Assembly: GCF_025698545.1 (NCBI RefSeq)
Contig: NC_068570.1
Location: 8,804,001 to 8,868,000, forward strand
Direction: 5' to 3'
Length of the DNA stretch: 64,000 bases
Origin: Gossypium raimondii
Lineage: Eukaryota; Streptophyta; Magnoliopsida; Malvales; Malvaceae
Program-made: the position numbers and the translations under genes
Notes under the pieces: model-generated
Told to the model about the DNA's origin: nothing
The model's database searches: none
What the model saw: the letters and a program-made list of their open reading frames with translations, nothing else
Shown here: positions 47,250 to 60,295 of the stretch, piece after piece
Position numbering within the stretch: position 1 is the stretch's first letter
Layout of the letters: every line of letters begins with the position of its first letter

Positions 47250-47690
47250 AAAAAAAAAGAAGTTATTTTAGTTATTCATTTATTTTTTTGCCTCTTTTAG
47301 CCCTTAAACTTGCATTATTTATCAAATCACTCCAAAATGAATGAAAAAGTTAACGTTTGTTAACTTCGCTGACGTGGTATACATCCATGTGTATGTCACA
47401 GTAACAATTAATTAGTTTTAAAATTTTAAAAATATTTTTATATTTTATAATAATTTTAATTTTAAAAATATATTTTTTTATTTTCTTTTTGAAAATTTTA
47501 AATTTTAAAAATTAATTAATTGTTGAGGTAACATGCACATGGCAATCCACGCGAAAGCCATGTCTACAAAGCTAACAAATGTTAATTTTTTCATCCATTT
47601 TGAGGTGATTTGACAAACAATACAAATTCAAGAGCTAAAAGAAACGAAAGATTAAATGGAGAGCTAAAATAACTTTTTTTTTGTAAAGTT
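47250..47690. mobile_element. MITE with long terminal inverted repeats
   Basis: The left arm (GAAGTTATTTTAGTTATTCA, TTTAGCCCTTAAACTTGC, CTCCAAAATGAATGAAAAAG, TTAACGTTTGTTAACTTCG) returns inverted at about 47530-47690 (AGCTAACAAATGTTAA, TTTTTCATCCATTTTGAGG, AATTCAAGAGCTAAAAG, GAGCTAAAATAACTT). Non-coding AT-rich centre. Outer arms decayed, no clear target duplication. Confidence 0.75.
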
Positions 47691-47732
47691 AGAGAACTAA
47701 ATAAGTCATTCTGCCAAAAAAAGAAAAGAAAG

Positions 47733-48250
47733 GCAAACTACATCAAGGTCATTGAACTATTAGTAATATTATATTTTGATAATTCAATTTCAAAAGGTTA
47801 CAAAATAGTTATTAAACCATTTGGAAGGTTTCATTTAAGTCAATAGGTTGTTAAGTTTTTTGTTTAAAAAAAATTCAAATCGACAAGCTCCAAGAGACGA
47901 TTCGATGATCGGTATGGTAAAATGATATCCATCTATAAGTAGAAGAACATATCTCATATCCAAGCTGATCTAACAGTTAGCGTCGAAGATTGGAGGAGAA
48001 GAAAGCTGTTCGGATTTTACTTTGTAAATTCATTATGTTTAAAGTCATTTATTGAAAAAATTAAACCATAGAAGAAGAGGGAAGGAGAGCTTTTGATTAT
48101 TGTCAATGGTACGAGTGAAGGCCATATGAGGCAATTTTAACAACTTATTGACTTAAACGAAAAATTTCAAAAAAAAATGAATAATTATTTTATAGTTTTT
48201 AAAATTTAACAATTAAAATCATAAATTTATTAATAATTTAATGATGTTGG
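47733..48250. mobile_element. Second, more decayed inverted-repeat element
   Basis: CTACATCAAGGTCATTGAAC, AACCATTTGGAAGGTTTCAT and TTAAGTCAATAGGTTGTTAA at the left match inverted CAACTTATTGACTTAA and TTATAGTTTTTAAAATTTAA at the right. The centre (47880-48120) is ordinary sequence without a frame. Lies directly next to the MITE at 47250. Confidence 0.5.
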
Positions 48251-48614
48251 GATAATTTTCTAAAATATACAAACAGAATATAGGAGTCACCGTTGCTTTT
48301 ACAAGGCCAAAATATATAGTATTTTGATTTTAAAAAATTAAATCAAATCAATTTAAATCCAACTGTTGTAAATAATTCGGTTTTCTTTAAAAAAGAAAAT
48401 TAAATCATTTTCATTTAATATTTTTAACATGTTTTCATTTATTTTAAATATAAAATATTTATTTGTTTTACTATAGATAATCATAATTTCTAAAGTAATA
48501 AATAAAAATTTAACTCAATTCAATGCTCTTAAATATTGGAATTTAATAAAATTAAAGTAAAATCAAACACAACATTTCAACTCAGATAGATTTTAGTATG
48601 CTTACCAAGGGCCC
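48251..48614. other. AT-rich intergenic DNA
   Basis: No feature recognised. Confidence 0.4.
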
Positions 48615-48960
48615 CATACTAGCAAAGTCGCGAAGGGGGAAAACTAGGTGCACCTTAAGTCGCGAAGCAAGGGGCCTGGTACTTGGTAGGGCCAGTTCTT
48701 TCTAAAATAAAAAATTTTTATTTAAATTTTTTTATAATTTATAAAAATTTAAATTAATAATGATAAAAGTACATTTTTAGTTATAAAAAATGATACAAAT
48801 TCAATTTAATTTTTTAAAAAATATAAAAATATAAACTATTAAAATGATAAAATTATATTTTTATCATAAAAATATATAATTTAATTTTAACTCCCCCTAA
48901 AATTTTTTCCAACTTCCCCGGTCCATAGAAAAAAACCTTCAATTCTCGTCTCCACCCTTC
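48615..48960 (+). repeat. Dispersed AGAGGCGAA-type repeat, longest copy
   Basis: Heads AAAGTCGCGAAGGGGGAAAA and AAGTCGCGAAGCAAGGGGCC sit side by side, so the start is duplicated, as if two copies had inserted or slipped. The body alternates A/T runs with AAAGTACATTTTTAG and AAAATTATATTTTTATC, and the tail ends ACTCCCCCTAAAATTTTTTC then AACTTCCCCGGTCC. Related to 29193-29400 and 41205-41330. Confidence 0.55.
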
Positions 48961-50237
48961 ACGTCGGCAACATTTTTCCCAAACTTTTCTTGTTATTAGT
49001 TCTTCACTGCTGAGTATCTACATCACAAAGTGAAAATGGATTGATTCTCTAGACAACAGAAAATGAATTCTACTATGTTTGAGAATGAGAATGCGATTAA
49101 AGAAAGAACAAAGATACCACATTATGTTGATACTTCTTGTTATTAAATATCTGACTAAATAAAATCTGAGTAAAGTTTCAATTCGGTCCTTTTAGGTTTT
49201 GATTCTTACGAAGTAAAGCTCATTAAATCGAATTAGGATTCTTAATTCAACCAACATATTTGCATTTGTCTTCTTTCATTTACATATTCCCACCTAAACA
49301 GCCACACTCACATATAGATGTGACCGTGTAGTAAAAGGAGGGGCTTATTAGTATTACTTTGGTACGGTACAACTTGTTTTATGCACGCTGACTGGTACGT
49401 AGTATATTTTACATGTCTTTCGTCCGTCATTCAATAAGTTTATTTTGTTAATTATATACGTTATATTTGGTGTCAGCCGGCCAGCCTTATCCAATAAAAG
49501 TTGGTACATTTTTATTAGATTTTCATATTATCGGCTGCCGCCGCCCGCCGTTGTTTGCTTGATTGGAAATTTTAGGCTGTTTATGTACCAGAATACATTG
49601 CGTCTCACCTCATTTGCCGAGGGGTGGGGCCCCTGATGTGCATTCCATTTTCATTTACACTACCATCATATAATATAAAGTAGTGTTTGCTTTCCTTGCA
49701 AAAAAATCAGTAGTAATGTTTTAATTATTTCATATTTTTTATACAAAAGTCTTTTAACACTTATTTTTTTTTAAATAAGAGGATAAACGCTAACACATTA
49801 AAATTTATATTTTTTCACTGATAATAATACCCAAACCAACTAAGCTAAGATTCAATCGGCTCATAAGTGGAGTTTTTATATCGTATGTTTTTCTTGTTAC
49901 ACTATACATAGACGTGTTATCATTTCAATTCTGCTATGAAGTGTATGAAATAATTCTTCATTTTCATTATAAAATAGGCCATTAAAAGAATGATTATAAC
50001 CATTTGTCTTAGTTTCTATATCCACTTGATTTTCATGATCATAGAAGATTGGTTGACCTATATATATATCAAAATCAAATTGCACCCAAGCAGCTATAAA
50101 TTTGTTTGCTTCCTTATGAAAATAACATGAAGTTTACAAAGCAATATTATTGCTTATTGTATTTTATAGTGTACCTATAGCGTTATAGGATAAAATAAAG
50201 ATTAAAGTTGGTAAAAGAGGAAAATATTTACAGTTCT
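48961..50237. other. Intergenic DNA with an eroded SINE
   Basis: 49769-49862 (minus strand) shows CCGATTGAATCTTAGCTTAG (A box) and a 3' part GTGTTAGCGTTTATCCTC of the SINE family with the B box lost. A 63-codon frame at 49445-49636 has no recognisable family. The sequence just left of 50238 should be the 3' UTR of the oxygenase gene. Confidence 0.45.
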
Positions 50238-53200
50238 TTATGTTTTCTTGTGGTAATATTTGTCAAGGAGCATCTCTGAATACTCTCCAAAAGTAAGACT
50301 GTCATTTGATGGTATCAGCTGAAACAACAAAACTTCAGCATTAACTAGACCCCTTACACATTAATAATAATACTAACAATTTTCTATTTTGGTTCTAAAG
50401 AAAGGTTTAGACTTTAGGGATGCAATCAAAACAAACACAAGCTGTAAAAATTTTGAGCTCAATTGATAAATATCAAACTGTTAAAGCTTGCTCGATTAGG
50501 TTTTTACTTAATAAACAATGAGCTCAATTCCTATACTCAAACCTCAATTATTTATGCTTTATTTTGAGCTCAAATTTAGATTCTTAAATGCTGATTAAAG
50601 CTACAAAAAACAAAAATCTCAATTAGGCTTAGAACATTCTCAAGTCAAAATATCATGGTACTTGAATTGAATTTGGCTCACTCAATAACTCGGGCTATTC
50701 AAGATCAACTAGACGATGACCAATTGGATTCAATTTATTTATTTATTTTTAAGTTGAATCCAAATAGCTTGCTAGCATAGGTGTCTCATTTACACCTCTG
50801 TTTTAGATGGCTGATAAAAGTTCAATGTTCTAGTTAAGATCATAGTTATATGTCATGCAAATAATTCTCAAAGTTAAAGCTGACTTTTAGAACTAAGTTT
50901 CTTCTAAATCCAATAACCAGTGCAGTTGAATTTCACTTTCAAAAATAGTAGAATTATAGAGAACATACCTCTTTATGAATATAAACGTCCTCAGAAAAAT
51001 TGAGTTTTTCATCCCTACAATTAAAAAGAAAATTGAGCTTTTCATCCCTACAATTTAAGGAAAAAAATTCATTAAATGGAACTGATTTCCCTAGCCAAAT
51101 GCTAATAACTCATTTCTACACAGCAGAGAATAGCATATGAAAACATAACCAACTGCTAAGCTGAAAATACAGAAACACACCATCGTAGCTCATTGTTCTA
51201 CTATTAAAACTAATCCCAAATATGTCAAGTCAATAAACATGGTATTACACCATCGACGATTAACATACCAATCAGGTTGCATAAATAATGCAAATGTTGA
51301 TCGATCAACACCGGAAGCCTCCTTTCCTTTTGGAGCCTAAGAGAATCCATGAATAAATTATAGAGGAAGGACAGGATAATTGTATAATGGAAACCGAACA
51401 TTGATCTTTCCCGAGAGAGAGGAGAAAATACCCGAACACCATGAGGTGTTGCGCAAAGATATCCTTGAGAAAGAATTTCAGTGGTTTCACCAATTTGGTA
51501 TGCTATTTCATTTTCTCCAAAAGTAGCCTAGAATAAAAACCAAAGTTAACAGAATAAATATATCTTCTGATAAAATCATGGCAATAGTAGGTCAACGTTT
51601 TGGCTGTTACTTGAAGGAATTGGTTAAAACTACACTATTGCTTCCGCAAGCCTTTTCTGGTTTCTCCAGTTACAAGCCCAACACAGACTAGGGAATATTT
51701 AAGATTTCACAAAATATAGAACAGTAAAAATGTACAGCACCGATTTCTAGCTTACTTAACATTTTTCAAAGCCATTCTGTATTCCATCCATAACCAAACT
51801 TTGTTTATTTGATAGAGAAATTATTAAAAATAAAAAGTCTTTCTTGACAGTAATATAAATTTGTGGTGCTCTCCAATATCAGTAATTTATATTATCAGTA
51901 ATGATCAATTTTATGCTACTCCGCATTACCAATAATATATATTACCATTTGCAAGCATTTGTTTATTTAATATCCCCATTATTTGAAGTATCTGCCAATA
52001 TTTTTTCTCAAAGATCATCATACTTGAGGAGATTAACACATCAGGTAACATGAAGCCTTTTTTTAGTTATGAAAGGCTACAAGCACTAGGCAAGGAATTA
52101 TGATGTAAACAAGTCAATTTGAATGATCATGTAATGCAATTATTGATAAGTAAAAGTTCTGTGACCAAGAATGTATACTTTGACAATTTCACCACTCCGT
52201 GTTCTTATATAAAGGCCAGCAGCACTATCAGGACAAGATATTTCTACATCGTTCCTCTTAAACATGGCGCATGTCAGACCTACAAATTAAATTGAAGCAG
52301 AAATCAAGGATAAACATAAAACTCACAACTATCATATCAATCTTTTTGCAAGACTACAAAAAGAAGTGGACAAAAAATAATGTCGAACCTCAAAAGAGTT
52401 AACATCTAGTTCAAAACCCACATAAGTTTCTTAATGCCTGAAATAGGCTTACCCTCATTTTCAATATATGAAATGGATCAGTTCATTGCACCTATATAGG
52501 GCGGATTAGTCTTGACATCCCTTGAAAGCAAATATAATTTACTTCCTAAATTATTAGCAAGAATGATAGACAGACCAAGATAGACGATGGTATGTTAATG
52601 GTGTTAAACAGGCATAAAGGGATTAGTAAGGTCTTCACTAATAAAACCTTCTTATTGATGTAAGGCAACATGTTATGAATGAGGTAGCTGATAAGCTCAA
52701 GGGAGAAAAATAATAAGATTTAGACGAAAGACTTATCACCTGTCAAGGAGCCGTGGTCAGTATGCCATCCACACCAAGATGACATGGAGTCACCATTTTC
52801 TTCATGATTACTGCAAGTAACATCATATTTTACTTGATACATTCTAGAAGCTAGAGAAAGTAGGTTAACTGTTCAACTATGGAAAAAAAAGATACGTATC
52901 CAAAAGCAACTGGGGAAAAAAAACCTCAGTTGTGCAGGAAAATAATAAAGCAAACGTCCCTTATGACAACGAGAGCGAAGAAGAATTTGCTCAAGACCTT
53001 CATCCTTTCGCATTTTCATCCCCCTAGATACTGACCGTATTATGATAAGTGAGAAAGATGGTAAACAAAAAGACTTTGTTCTTTGTTTAAGATAAATTTA
53101 ACAGGTTATATAATCAAGAACTACATATAAAGGACTAGGCTCAATCAAGCTCATACATCATGGTGTAGGGCCAGATCTATGTATATGAAATTCAAAATAT

Positions 53201-56028
53201 TGAAATGTGGCCACCCTTTGGATTTTCAAAGGTATAATCTCAACTATTAAAAGACTATGGTGCTTAGGTGGTGAAGCTGGTATGTATAACTTAGGTCTAG
53301 AAAAACAACTATCTAGTTTCATATTATCTGCATTTAAAAAGTGGAATTGAAGGGGAATTTACCATATTGATCGCAGTGATATGCCACCATCAACCCAACA
53401 TCAAAGATCAGCTTTCCCAGAGCTTTGAAAGCTACAGAGCAGAGGCAAATCAACATTCAAAGAAACCTATGTCAGAGAAATATAAGATGACAATTTTCTC
53501 ACAGCAATTCATCAACTTACTAAAGGATCATGACATTTTTAAATTCCATTATTTTCCTAAGCAGAAAAGTGGACATACCCACTTCAAGTTCTGGCAAAGC
53601 AGCCAGAGGCCAAATATTTGCTCCACAATACGATGGATATCTACAAGGCAGAGCAAGGGTGATCATTGAGAAATTGAACATAAGCACAATCACCTATGGC
53701 ATACCCACATAATGCAAATGTTTTGTAATATAAGAGCCTGCAGACATTATAATAAGGGAACTGGTCTCTGAGATAAATGAAGAGAATACTACATAAGGAC
53801 AATGCAAATATGGTACTCATTAATGTTCCTTTTATGTATGGTACCTATTGATGCAAATATATCACAAATGGAAGAGTCTAAGTATTATGTAATATAAGAA
53901 CCTACACATTAAGTAAAAGAAAAAGGAACTGTTCTCTGAGCCAATCTAAGACGATGCTACACAGGAAAATTGCAAATATGGTACTCATCTATGCTGCATT
54001 CTTCCACATTTACCTCTGAATCAAGTATGTGTCATTGGTAGGCACATCAATTAGGGGATTTGCATAGAATGAACCTTTCAGAAGATCTGCATGGCATTAA
54101 AGAGAAAAATGTTTAACTCATTGAAAGGAAAAAAAATAGACAACCCAACAAGAAAAAGAAACACAATTTGAGCCTAAGATATATATATATCTCAAAATCA
54201 ATTATATTGGAAATAGACATTTTCAAGGAAATTCACACCATTTCAAGTACAGAAAAAAAAGCACTCGGATCTAAAATCCTGCAACAAGTACAGTCCGTTT
54301 AAGTCTCTTAATTTTGTTTCAGATCTGAAATCAAACTAATTGAAAGGGCCTTTCTCCTCTAAATGTAATTTAGAGTTGAACATATCTGTAGCAAAATTTT
54401 ACTCGATCCTTCCTCAATCCAGTAAAACAATATCTCTCAAACAAGAACCTTTTCTCTGCCTGTAATTTAGGAGCATGATTTCACTATTATGGGAAGCAGA
54501 GTGAAAATAGTCTCCCCTGCCATAAATGTTGGGATTTGAGGATGAAAAAGAAAACACACTTTCCCACAAACAAACAGGACATTTATACAAGGTTGACGTT
54601 TATAAGCAGTTAATATGTTTTAGCGTTGAGTTAAACTAGTATGCCAGTGAGGTCTACTTTATATCAGCTATTTGGTTCTTTTTGTTCTAGTATTACATAC
54701 AAATGCAAGGAAAAACAATTAAACTGCAAGCTATTGACTCATATTTAATCATATTGAATTGTAAAACTCAAAGTGTGCAACTATTTACCAGGTTTCCCAG
54801 ATTCAAGCTGCTCTTTCCCATGACTCCATCCAAAATTGTACCTACAGGTAAAAGACAGTTATGAACAACATGGCACAAAGCCAAGAGTATCCAACATTAT
54901 GCCTTGAAACTCTATTTAAGAACAATAGTCATATGCATTGTTAAGAAATAAATTTCACAGAGGAACAATACTGTTAAGAGTGATAAATGTAATTAGATTA
55001 TTAAGATTGCGTTGCAATTCTGATATAATAAAAAAGAGATAACCATACAATTTCCTTGCTTGACTCCTTCCTAAATTGGTGAGAATCTTCTATATAAGCA
55101 GGCACTCTTATATATACAAACACAACAATTCATAATATCAACAAATTAACCCTTTGGAAATTTTCCTATGGATGTAGACCACCACAGTCAAACAACGTAG
55201 TCCTTTGTGTTATTATTATGTTACCTTCACTCTTAATTTTTTCTTCTAACATGATATCATAGCTTCTTTCCTTTTAAGAATTACGATAAAAACATAATAG
55301 CAAAAAGAAAAACAAAATATTACCTACTCTGAGGATCCTCAAGTTCCTTCTTCACATCTTCAGGCAGGGCAGCTAATCTGTTAAGAAGGAATTTTATAAA
55401 ATATTTTTCAATTTTCTTCGATCATTTATCATGAGAAAATTTTGTTTTGAAATTCATACCATACCTAGATGAAAGGCATAGAAGATTTCGACGCAGTGAA
55501 GGAAACTCTGGAACCTGTAACAAACTAACAATGATTACGCAGTGAAGGAATAACAGCAAAGGAAAATCAACTCATAAACAAACTAATTTCTAAAAGAAAA
55601 AAGAAAAGAAAGAAAAACATACATCAGTAATTGATAGAATTCCAAGTCCATTCGGTCCAAACCCTTCTTCAATTTTCAACGACAGATCAGCATCCTTGTC
55701 CTGTTTCAATACATTACCATAAACGAGACGGAAAATAACAATACTACTAATAATACTAAAATCTGAAGCATGCAGATACGTATAGGCAAAATCCAAGAAA
55801 TTTTAAAATAACACGTCATTAACTCGGTTTGGTTGCTAAGAAACTGCAGGAAAATTCAAGGAAACTAAGAATTTTAGAGCACATGATCACGGTCAATTCT
55901 GTCAGAGATCCAACACAAACGAGTCAACTCGGAGAAGGCATAAGTGATTAGGAACTGACCTTGAGCTCGTAATAAGGTATAGTAACTGTACGGAGAGTTG
56001 GCAAAGGAGTTTCGGAAGAGCAAGACAT
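50238..56028 (-). CDS. 2-oxoglutarate/Fe(II)-dependent oxygenase family protein
   Basis: Fifteen small exons join in frame to 358 aa: 55960-56028, 55623-55700, 55465-55514, 55324-55377, 54789-54841, 54014-54086, 53579-53640, 53363-53431, 52925-53030, 52740-52810, 52179-52279, 51432-51527, 51269-51336, 50969-51014, 50238-50318. The iron facial triad is complete: H221 and D223 in WHTDHGS, and H291 in ATPHGVR. The 2-oxoglutarate-binding R306 lies in DRST. The fold is the isopenicillin-N-synthase-like type, but the N-terminus and the many short exons set it apart from hormone and flavonoid dioxygenases. I know it as a conserved plant protein without an assigned substrate. The start is the ATG of MSCSSETP: an A stands at -3 and a TATA box lies 121 nt upstream, so frames opening further up would lie outside the mRNA. 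Confidence 0.9.
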
Positions 56029-56148
56029 GCTTTGAGACGTAATCCGGCAGGACAGATTCCAATTGGGTGGTGGCGGAGAGGGAGGAGAAGCGGCGGAAAC
56101 GTTGAGGAATTGAGTGCGAAATAGGGGGGAGTTGTAATCAGTAAGCGA

Positions 56149-56156
56149 TTTATATA
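56149..56156 (-). promoter_or_regulatory. TATA box of the oxygenase gene
   Basis: TATATAAA on the minus strand in context CTTCTATATAAATCGC. Transcription would begin near 56120, leaving a leader of roughly 90 nt before the ATG at 56028. This placement decides between the downstream ATG and the longer frame that starts at MPSLLYKSL (about 56169), which overlaps the box. Confidence 0.6.
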
Positions 56157-56439
56157 GAAGGGAAGGCATTTGAAATGGAAGGCAAAGCAAACGAAAATTG
56201 GCAACAGGACGGAAGAGAATAATAATCTTAAAATAAAGACTTCGAGTGCCGTTTTGATTTGATACCTGATACTTGACATTTTTTACCCTTTTTTTTTTTT
56301 TTAAATTTGACTATTAATCTTAAAAAGCGCTAAATAGAGCTGGCAAACCGCATGTTTGGGTGGGCTCTCATCGGATTCCTTTTATGATTATTTTAAGTTG
56401 AGTTTGGATTAGCTTGGTTTACTTCAGTTAATTTGAATA
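56157..56439. other. Promoter-proximal and intergenic DNA
   Basis: No further gene; a T-run at 56290-56303 marks the edge of AT-rich sequence. 125- and 80-codon minus-strand frames here read through the promoter and are not supported. Confidence 0.4.
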
Positions 56440-58318
56440 TATATATTTTTGGATTTGGAAGGTATTTGGGAATGCCTCTTTTCCATTCGAGGGTCAAGAA
56501 GGAAACGTTATAGGTTCATAATAAGCTTAATAATTGGGTTGCCAATGCACGTAGCTCTTACGCAATCTGCGTTACTTTTTATACCAAATTCCTTTATGCA
56601 AACTTTCTCTACTCCACTGAGTATTTGTCTACAAAATGAGAAGATAGCGCGGAATTTTATTTGGGGCTCTACATTGGAGTGTGGGAAATTACCTCTCATC
56701 ATATGAGAGTAAGTGTGAATGCCTACTGGGAATGGGGGTTTAGGTCTTAAGTCTGCGCGCTTTTGGAATAAATCCTTTCTCCTTAAACTCAAATACCAAA
56801 TTGTTTCTCAACAGTTGAAAATTTGGATGCGTGTCCTTTGAGGGAAATACGAAGTGAGGGAAGATTGTCCGAAAATAAATCTTGCGCGAGATGCTGACAT
56901 GTTTGGAGAGCTTTGTCTGAGGTGTGGAATGATGTTCGTAATGGTGTTTTTTGGTGCATTGGTGATGGTTAGATAGTCAAGTTTTGGAGTGACAACTGGA
57001 TCCCGAAAGTTGGCCCTTGTTTACACATGTGGTTCAAAGTATGGAGTCAATTATTGAGGGTAAGGTGAAGGATATGGTTGATTCTAACGACAACCAGGCT
57101 TGGAACTTATCAGCTCATCTTCTTCCCCAAGAAACGCTTTCTCATATTGCTAGCTCTTATCTTCGCAGGTTATCTACGGGACACGATTGTTGTGGTTAGC
57201 GCTGGTCACAAACTGGCAAGTTTTCAATTTCTGATACTTACAACAATTTCGCTTCAGCTTGATCACTTATCTGGAAGCTTAAAGGTCCTCATGGGGTTCA
57301 GAACTTCCTGTGGCTAGTTCTTGATAATCGGTTATTAACAAATGAGTAGAGGGTTAGGCGAGGATTGGCTGACAACCCCTCTTGTTCCTTGTGTGGTGCT
57401 TTGACCGAGAATTGCATCCATATCATAAGGGATTGCTCCATCGCTAAGGCAGTTTGGATTAAATCTTATTCCCCATAATGCTCATTCTTTTTCTTTTTTT
57501 TTTTTTCAATCAGCATCTTCGATCCTGGCTGGTCTCTAATATTGGGAGCTCTGCGAATTGGCGGTTTAATATTCCTCTTTGGAGTTCAATTTTTGGCATG
57601 ATGTGCTGGAAGTTGTGGAAGAGCAGGAATGGCTTTATATTTAATGGTGCCAAGTTGCCAACTGTTCTGCCTATAACATTATTCTCACTAGTTTGGCCCG
57701 GGCTAGGTGTTATGGTTCTCATACAAGGAGTCATGGTTGCAAGTCTAGCCCAAGGGTTAATCATTAGACATTACCAAACCCTGGATGGATCAAAGTTAAT
57801 TGTGATGGTCCTGTGCAGAGCATGGTGGAAAAAGCAGCTGGAGGAGGTCTATTAAGAGATGAAAACGGGACCTGGATCCTTGGGTATGGTCGATGCTTCG
57901 GTGAACGTTCAGTTGTGCAAGCTGAAGCATGGGCAACGTACAACGGGCTTAGAATTGCATGGGAGCATGGATATAAGAAAGTTCAGGTAGAGAGTGACTC
58001 TCTTGATATGGTGAATATGGTTCTACATGGCTCAAGTGATGGTTTTCTTCTTCCAATTGTTGCTGACATGAGGAGCCTTTGTTTAAGGGATTGGACTATG
58101 GTGGTCCAACATATTAGCAAGGAGGTGAATTTGATAGCAGATTGCTTAGTATGACTTGTTAGTCCTCATGTTCAACATACTATTCTTTTTCCACTCCACG
58201 GATGCAAGTTCTGGATCTTTTAGAGAAGGACGAGACTGTTGCATTTCTTACTCCTCCGTTGAGTTCTAAGCCTTAAGACTTGAGTCTGCTTTTGTTATCA
58301 ATTTAAAAAAAAAAAAAA
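56440..58318 (+). mobile_element. 5'-truncated LINE (non-LTR retrotransposon)
   Basis: The sequence opens in the C-terminal part of a plant L1-type reverse transcriptase (56449-56706: IPNSFMQTFSTPLSICLQ, then IARNFIWG). It passes a zinc-binding RT-associated stretch in broken frames and ends with a ribonuclease H domain (57813-58154: GGGLLRDENGTWILGYGRCF, AEAWATYNGLRIAWEHGY, VESDSLDMVNM). The 3' end has a poly(A) run at 58303-58317. The endonuclease and most of the RT are missing, as is usual for 5'-truncated insertions. At least two frameshifts and several stops interrupt the remaining frame, so it is dead. Confidence 0.88.
57813..58154 (+). pseudogene. Ribonuclease H domain remnant of the LINE
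   Basis: A 113-codon open stretch with the RNase H fold signature: a G-G-L-L-R-D-E segment, an A-E-A-W acidic site, and V-E-S-D-S as the third acidic position. It is read in a different frame from the upstream RT piece and ends just before the 3' UTR of the LINE. It belongs to the retroelement and is not an independent gene. Confidence 0.8.
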
Positions 58319-60295
58319 TTATCTATTATATGTTTGATGTATTATTTTATTTTTAAATAATTATTAAAATTGTAATTAAAATTTTAAAAATAAATAAATA
58401 TTCATTTAAATATAAAATTAGTCTGAATTCTCGTGTGATGCACGAATTATTTATGTATTAATATTATAATATTTTTATAATTTTATTTTTGTTTAAATTA
58501 ATTAATGATTTGAGAAATAAATTAATGATATTTGAAAAAAATATAAATTTAATTTAATCAATGTTATTAAAATGTGTCTTTATTTAAAAAATATTTTAAG
58601 CTAATTAAAACTTACTAAACATATATTTGTGACAATTTGTTTATAGTTTGTTTAACTTAATTATGGATAGAATTATAATTAATTTTAATTTTATATTTTT
58701 ATTGTATTTAATATATCCATGCATATTTCAATAACAAGCGAAAATATTGATATGATAAAGAACATTTATATATGCATAATCTTATATTTATATAAAAATT
58801 ATTGATTTTTGTTAACTAGTGGGATTAACAAGAGCCTGAAATGATGATTTGTACGATGGTTCACCTTCAGATAAGGCAGAGAGCCATTGAAGACAGTTGT
58901 GGTGTCCTTTATTTTGGGGTGATAGAGATGGAGTATGGAATGAGATTTGGTGTCTTCAACTTTTACTATGGGTTTTTTTATACCAAGGGACATGATTGTC
59001 TACGTGTTTAGAGACTGCTGACAATGAGATCATTCTTTGTTCTTTTGTAGTGACGATGACGTGAAGTATTAAGATATGATCTTTTAGGATAGTTGGGTAA
59101 TCAATGATTCTGAACTTTTATGTGCATCTCACTTACGTTCAACAAAGGTTATATACCCTATACAGGTTCACCACTATACCATGGTGCAAGGTTCGTTGGG
59201 CTTAACCAACTTACCCGTGCAATGTACGAGTTGATTGTATGTATTAATTAAATTACATTTAATTATTTCTTAAATTTTGTATCGTTTCATTAATAATGTA
59301 TGGTTACGAAATTAAAATATAAAACTTAAGTTTAAAAACACGATAACTTATGTTAAACTAAATTTAAATAAATAATAATTTAAAATTATTTTAAAATATA
59401 AATATTATAATAGTATATGTATTGTATGAAATTATATTTTATATAATTTCTAACTTGATTTTAATTATTAATTAGTGAATGTAGATTATTAATTAAATTT
59501 AAATATTGTGGACACTAAATAATTTATTGTAACATTATTTATATTTTTAAATATCTATTTCAATCTTAATAGTGTATTTAATTTGTAAAATAATGATAAA
59601 CTTAAAAACTTAAAAGATCTTTTAAAACTATTTTAAAATTTAATGTGACTTATTATGTAAAATTGTAAATTTAATTATTGGATACAAACAAAATTTAAGG
59701 GCTTATTATGAAAATATAACTTGCAAAACGTCATTAAAAAGTATATAAAAATACAAAGGGTTTATGTTGCAATTTTCCTCCACAAATGTTTTCTTTCTTT
59801 TCTTGCCACATGTCAAATTTGTATGGTGTTAAAACATTAAAAACATAAAACCTTTGTAATATATTAAGTTAAAAATTTTGTATTTGAAGGTCAAAATGAA
59901 ATTAAAAAATTTTGGAAGGGCCAAAGCTAAAATTATTTGTGTCAAAATGGTTGAAAATTAATTATTAATTTTTAAGAATGGTCAAAAACAAATTTTTTTC
60001 ATATAATTAAAGAGCTAAAAAATATTAAATTGAATAATTAGTTTTCAAAGAGACTAAAAAAAGTTGTTATACCCTTTAACCAATGGGGTGTGGGCTTAGA
60101 GTGTGAGGTTACTCTCACGTTTGTTCTGGATTACCCGCCCTCTATTCAGGGTCTTGTGATTTATGATGCTTCAAGTTATGAATGAATGAATGCATGAACT
60201 TTATGGCCTTTTACTCTAAAAAAAGGAAGGGGGAAGGGGGAAAGACCCATGTCGGCCTCTTTTTGGCTATGCCTCTATATTAATAGTAGTTTTCA
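58319..60295. other. AT-rich intergenic DNA with two copies of a short palindromic repeat
   Basis: No gene. A 19-20 base imperfect palindrome occurs at about 58427 (TCTCGTGTGATGCACGAATT) and 59214 (ACCCGTGCAATGTACGAGTT). A third copy is listed separately at 60296. About 60060-60225 looks like a retroelement 3' end (GTTACTCTCACGTTTG, CCCTCTATTCAGGGTC, then an A-run), class unclear. Confidence 0.5.

Noticed and set aside
55902..56279. 125-codon and 80-codon frames as an N-terminal transit peptide for the oxygenase
   Set aside because: They begin at non-ATG codons or overlap the TATA box; the ATG at 56028 has better context and family-like start.
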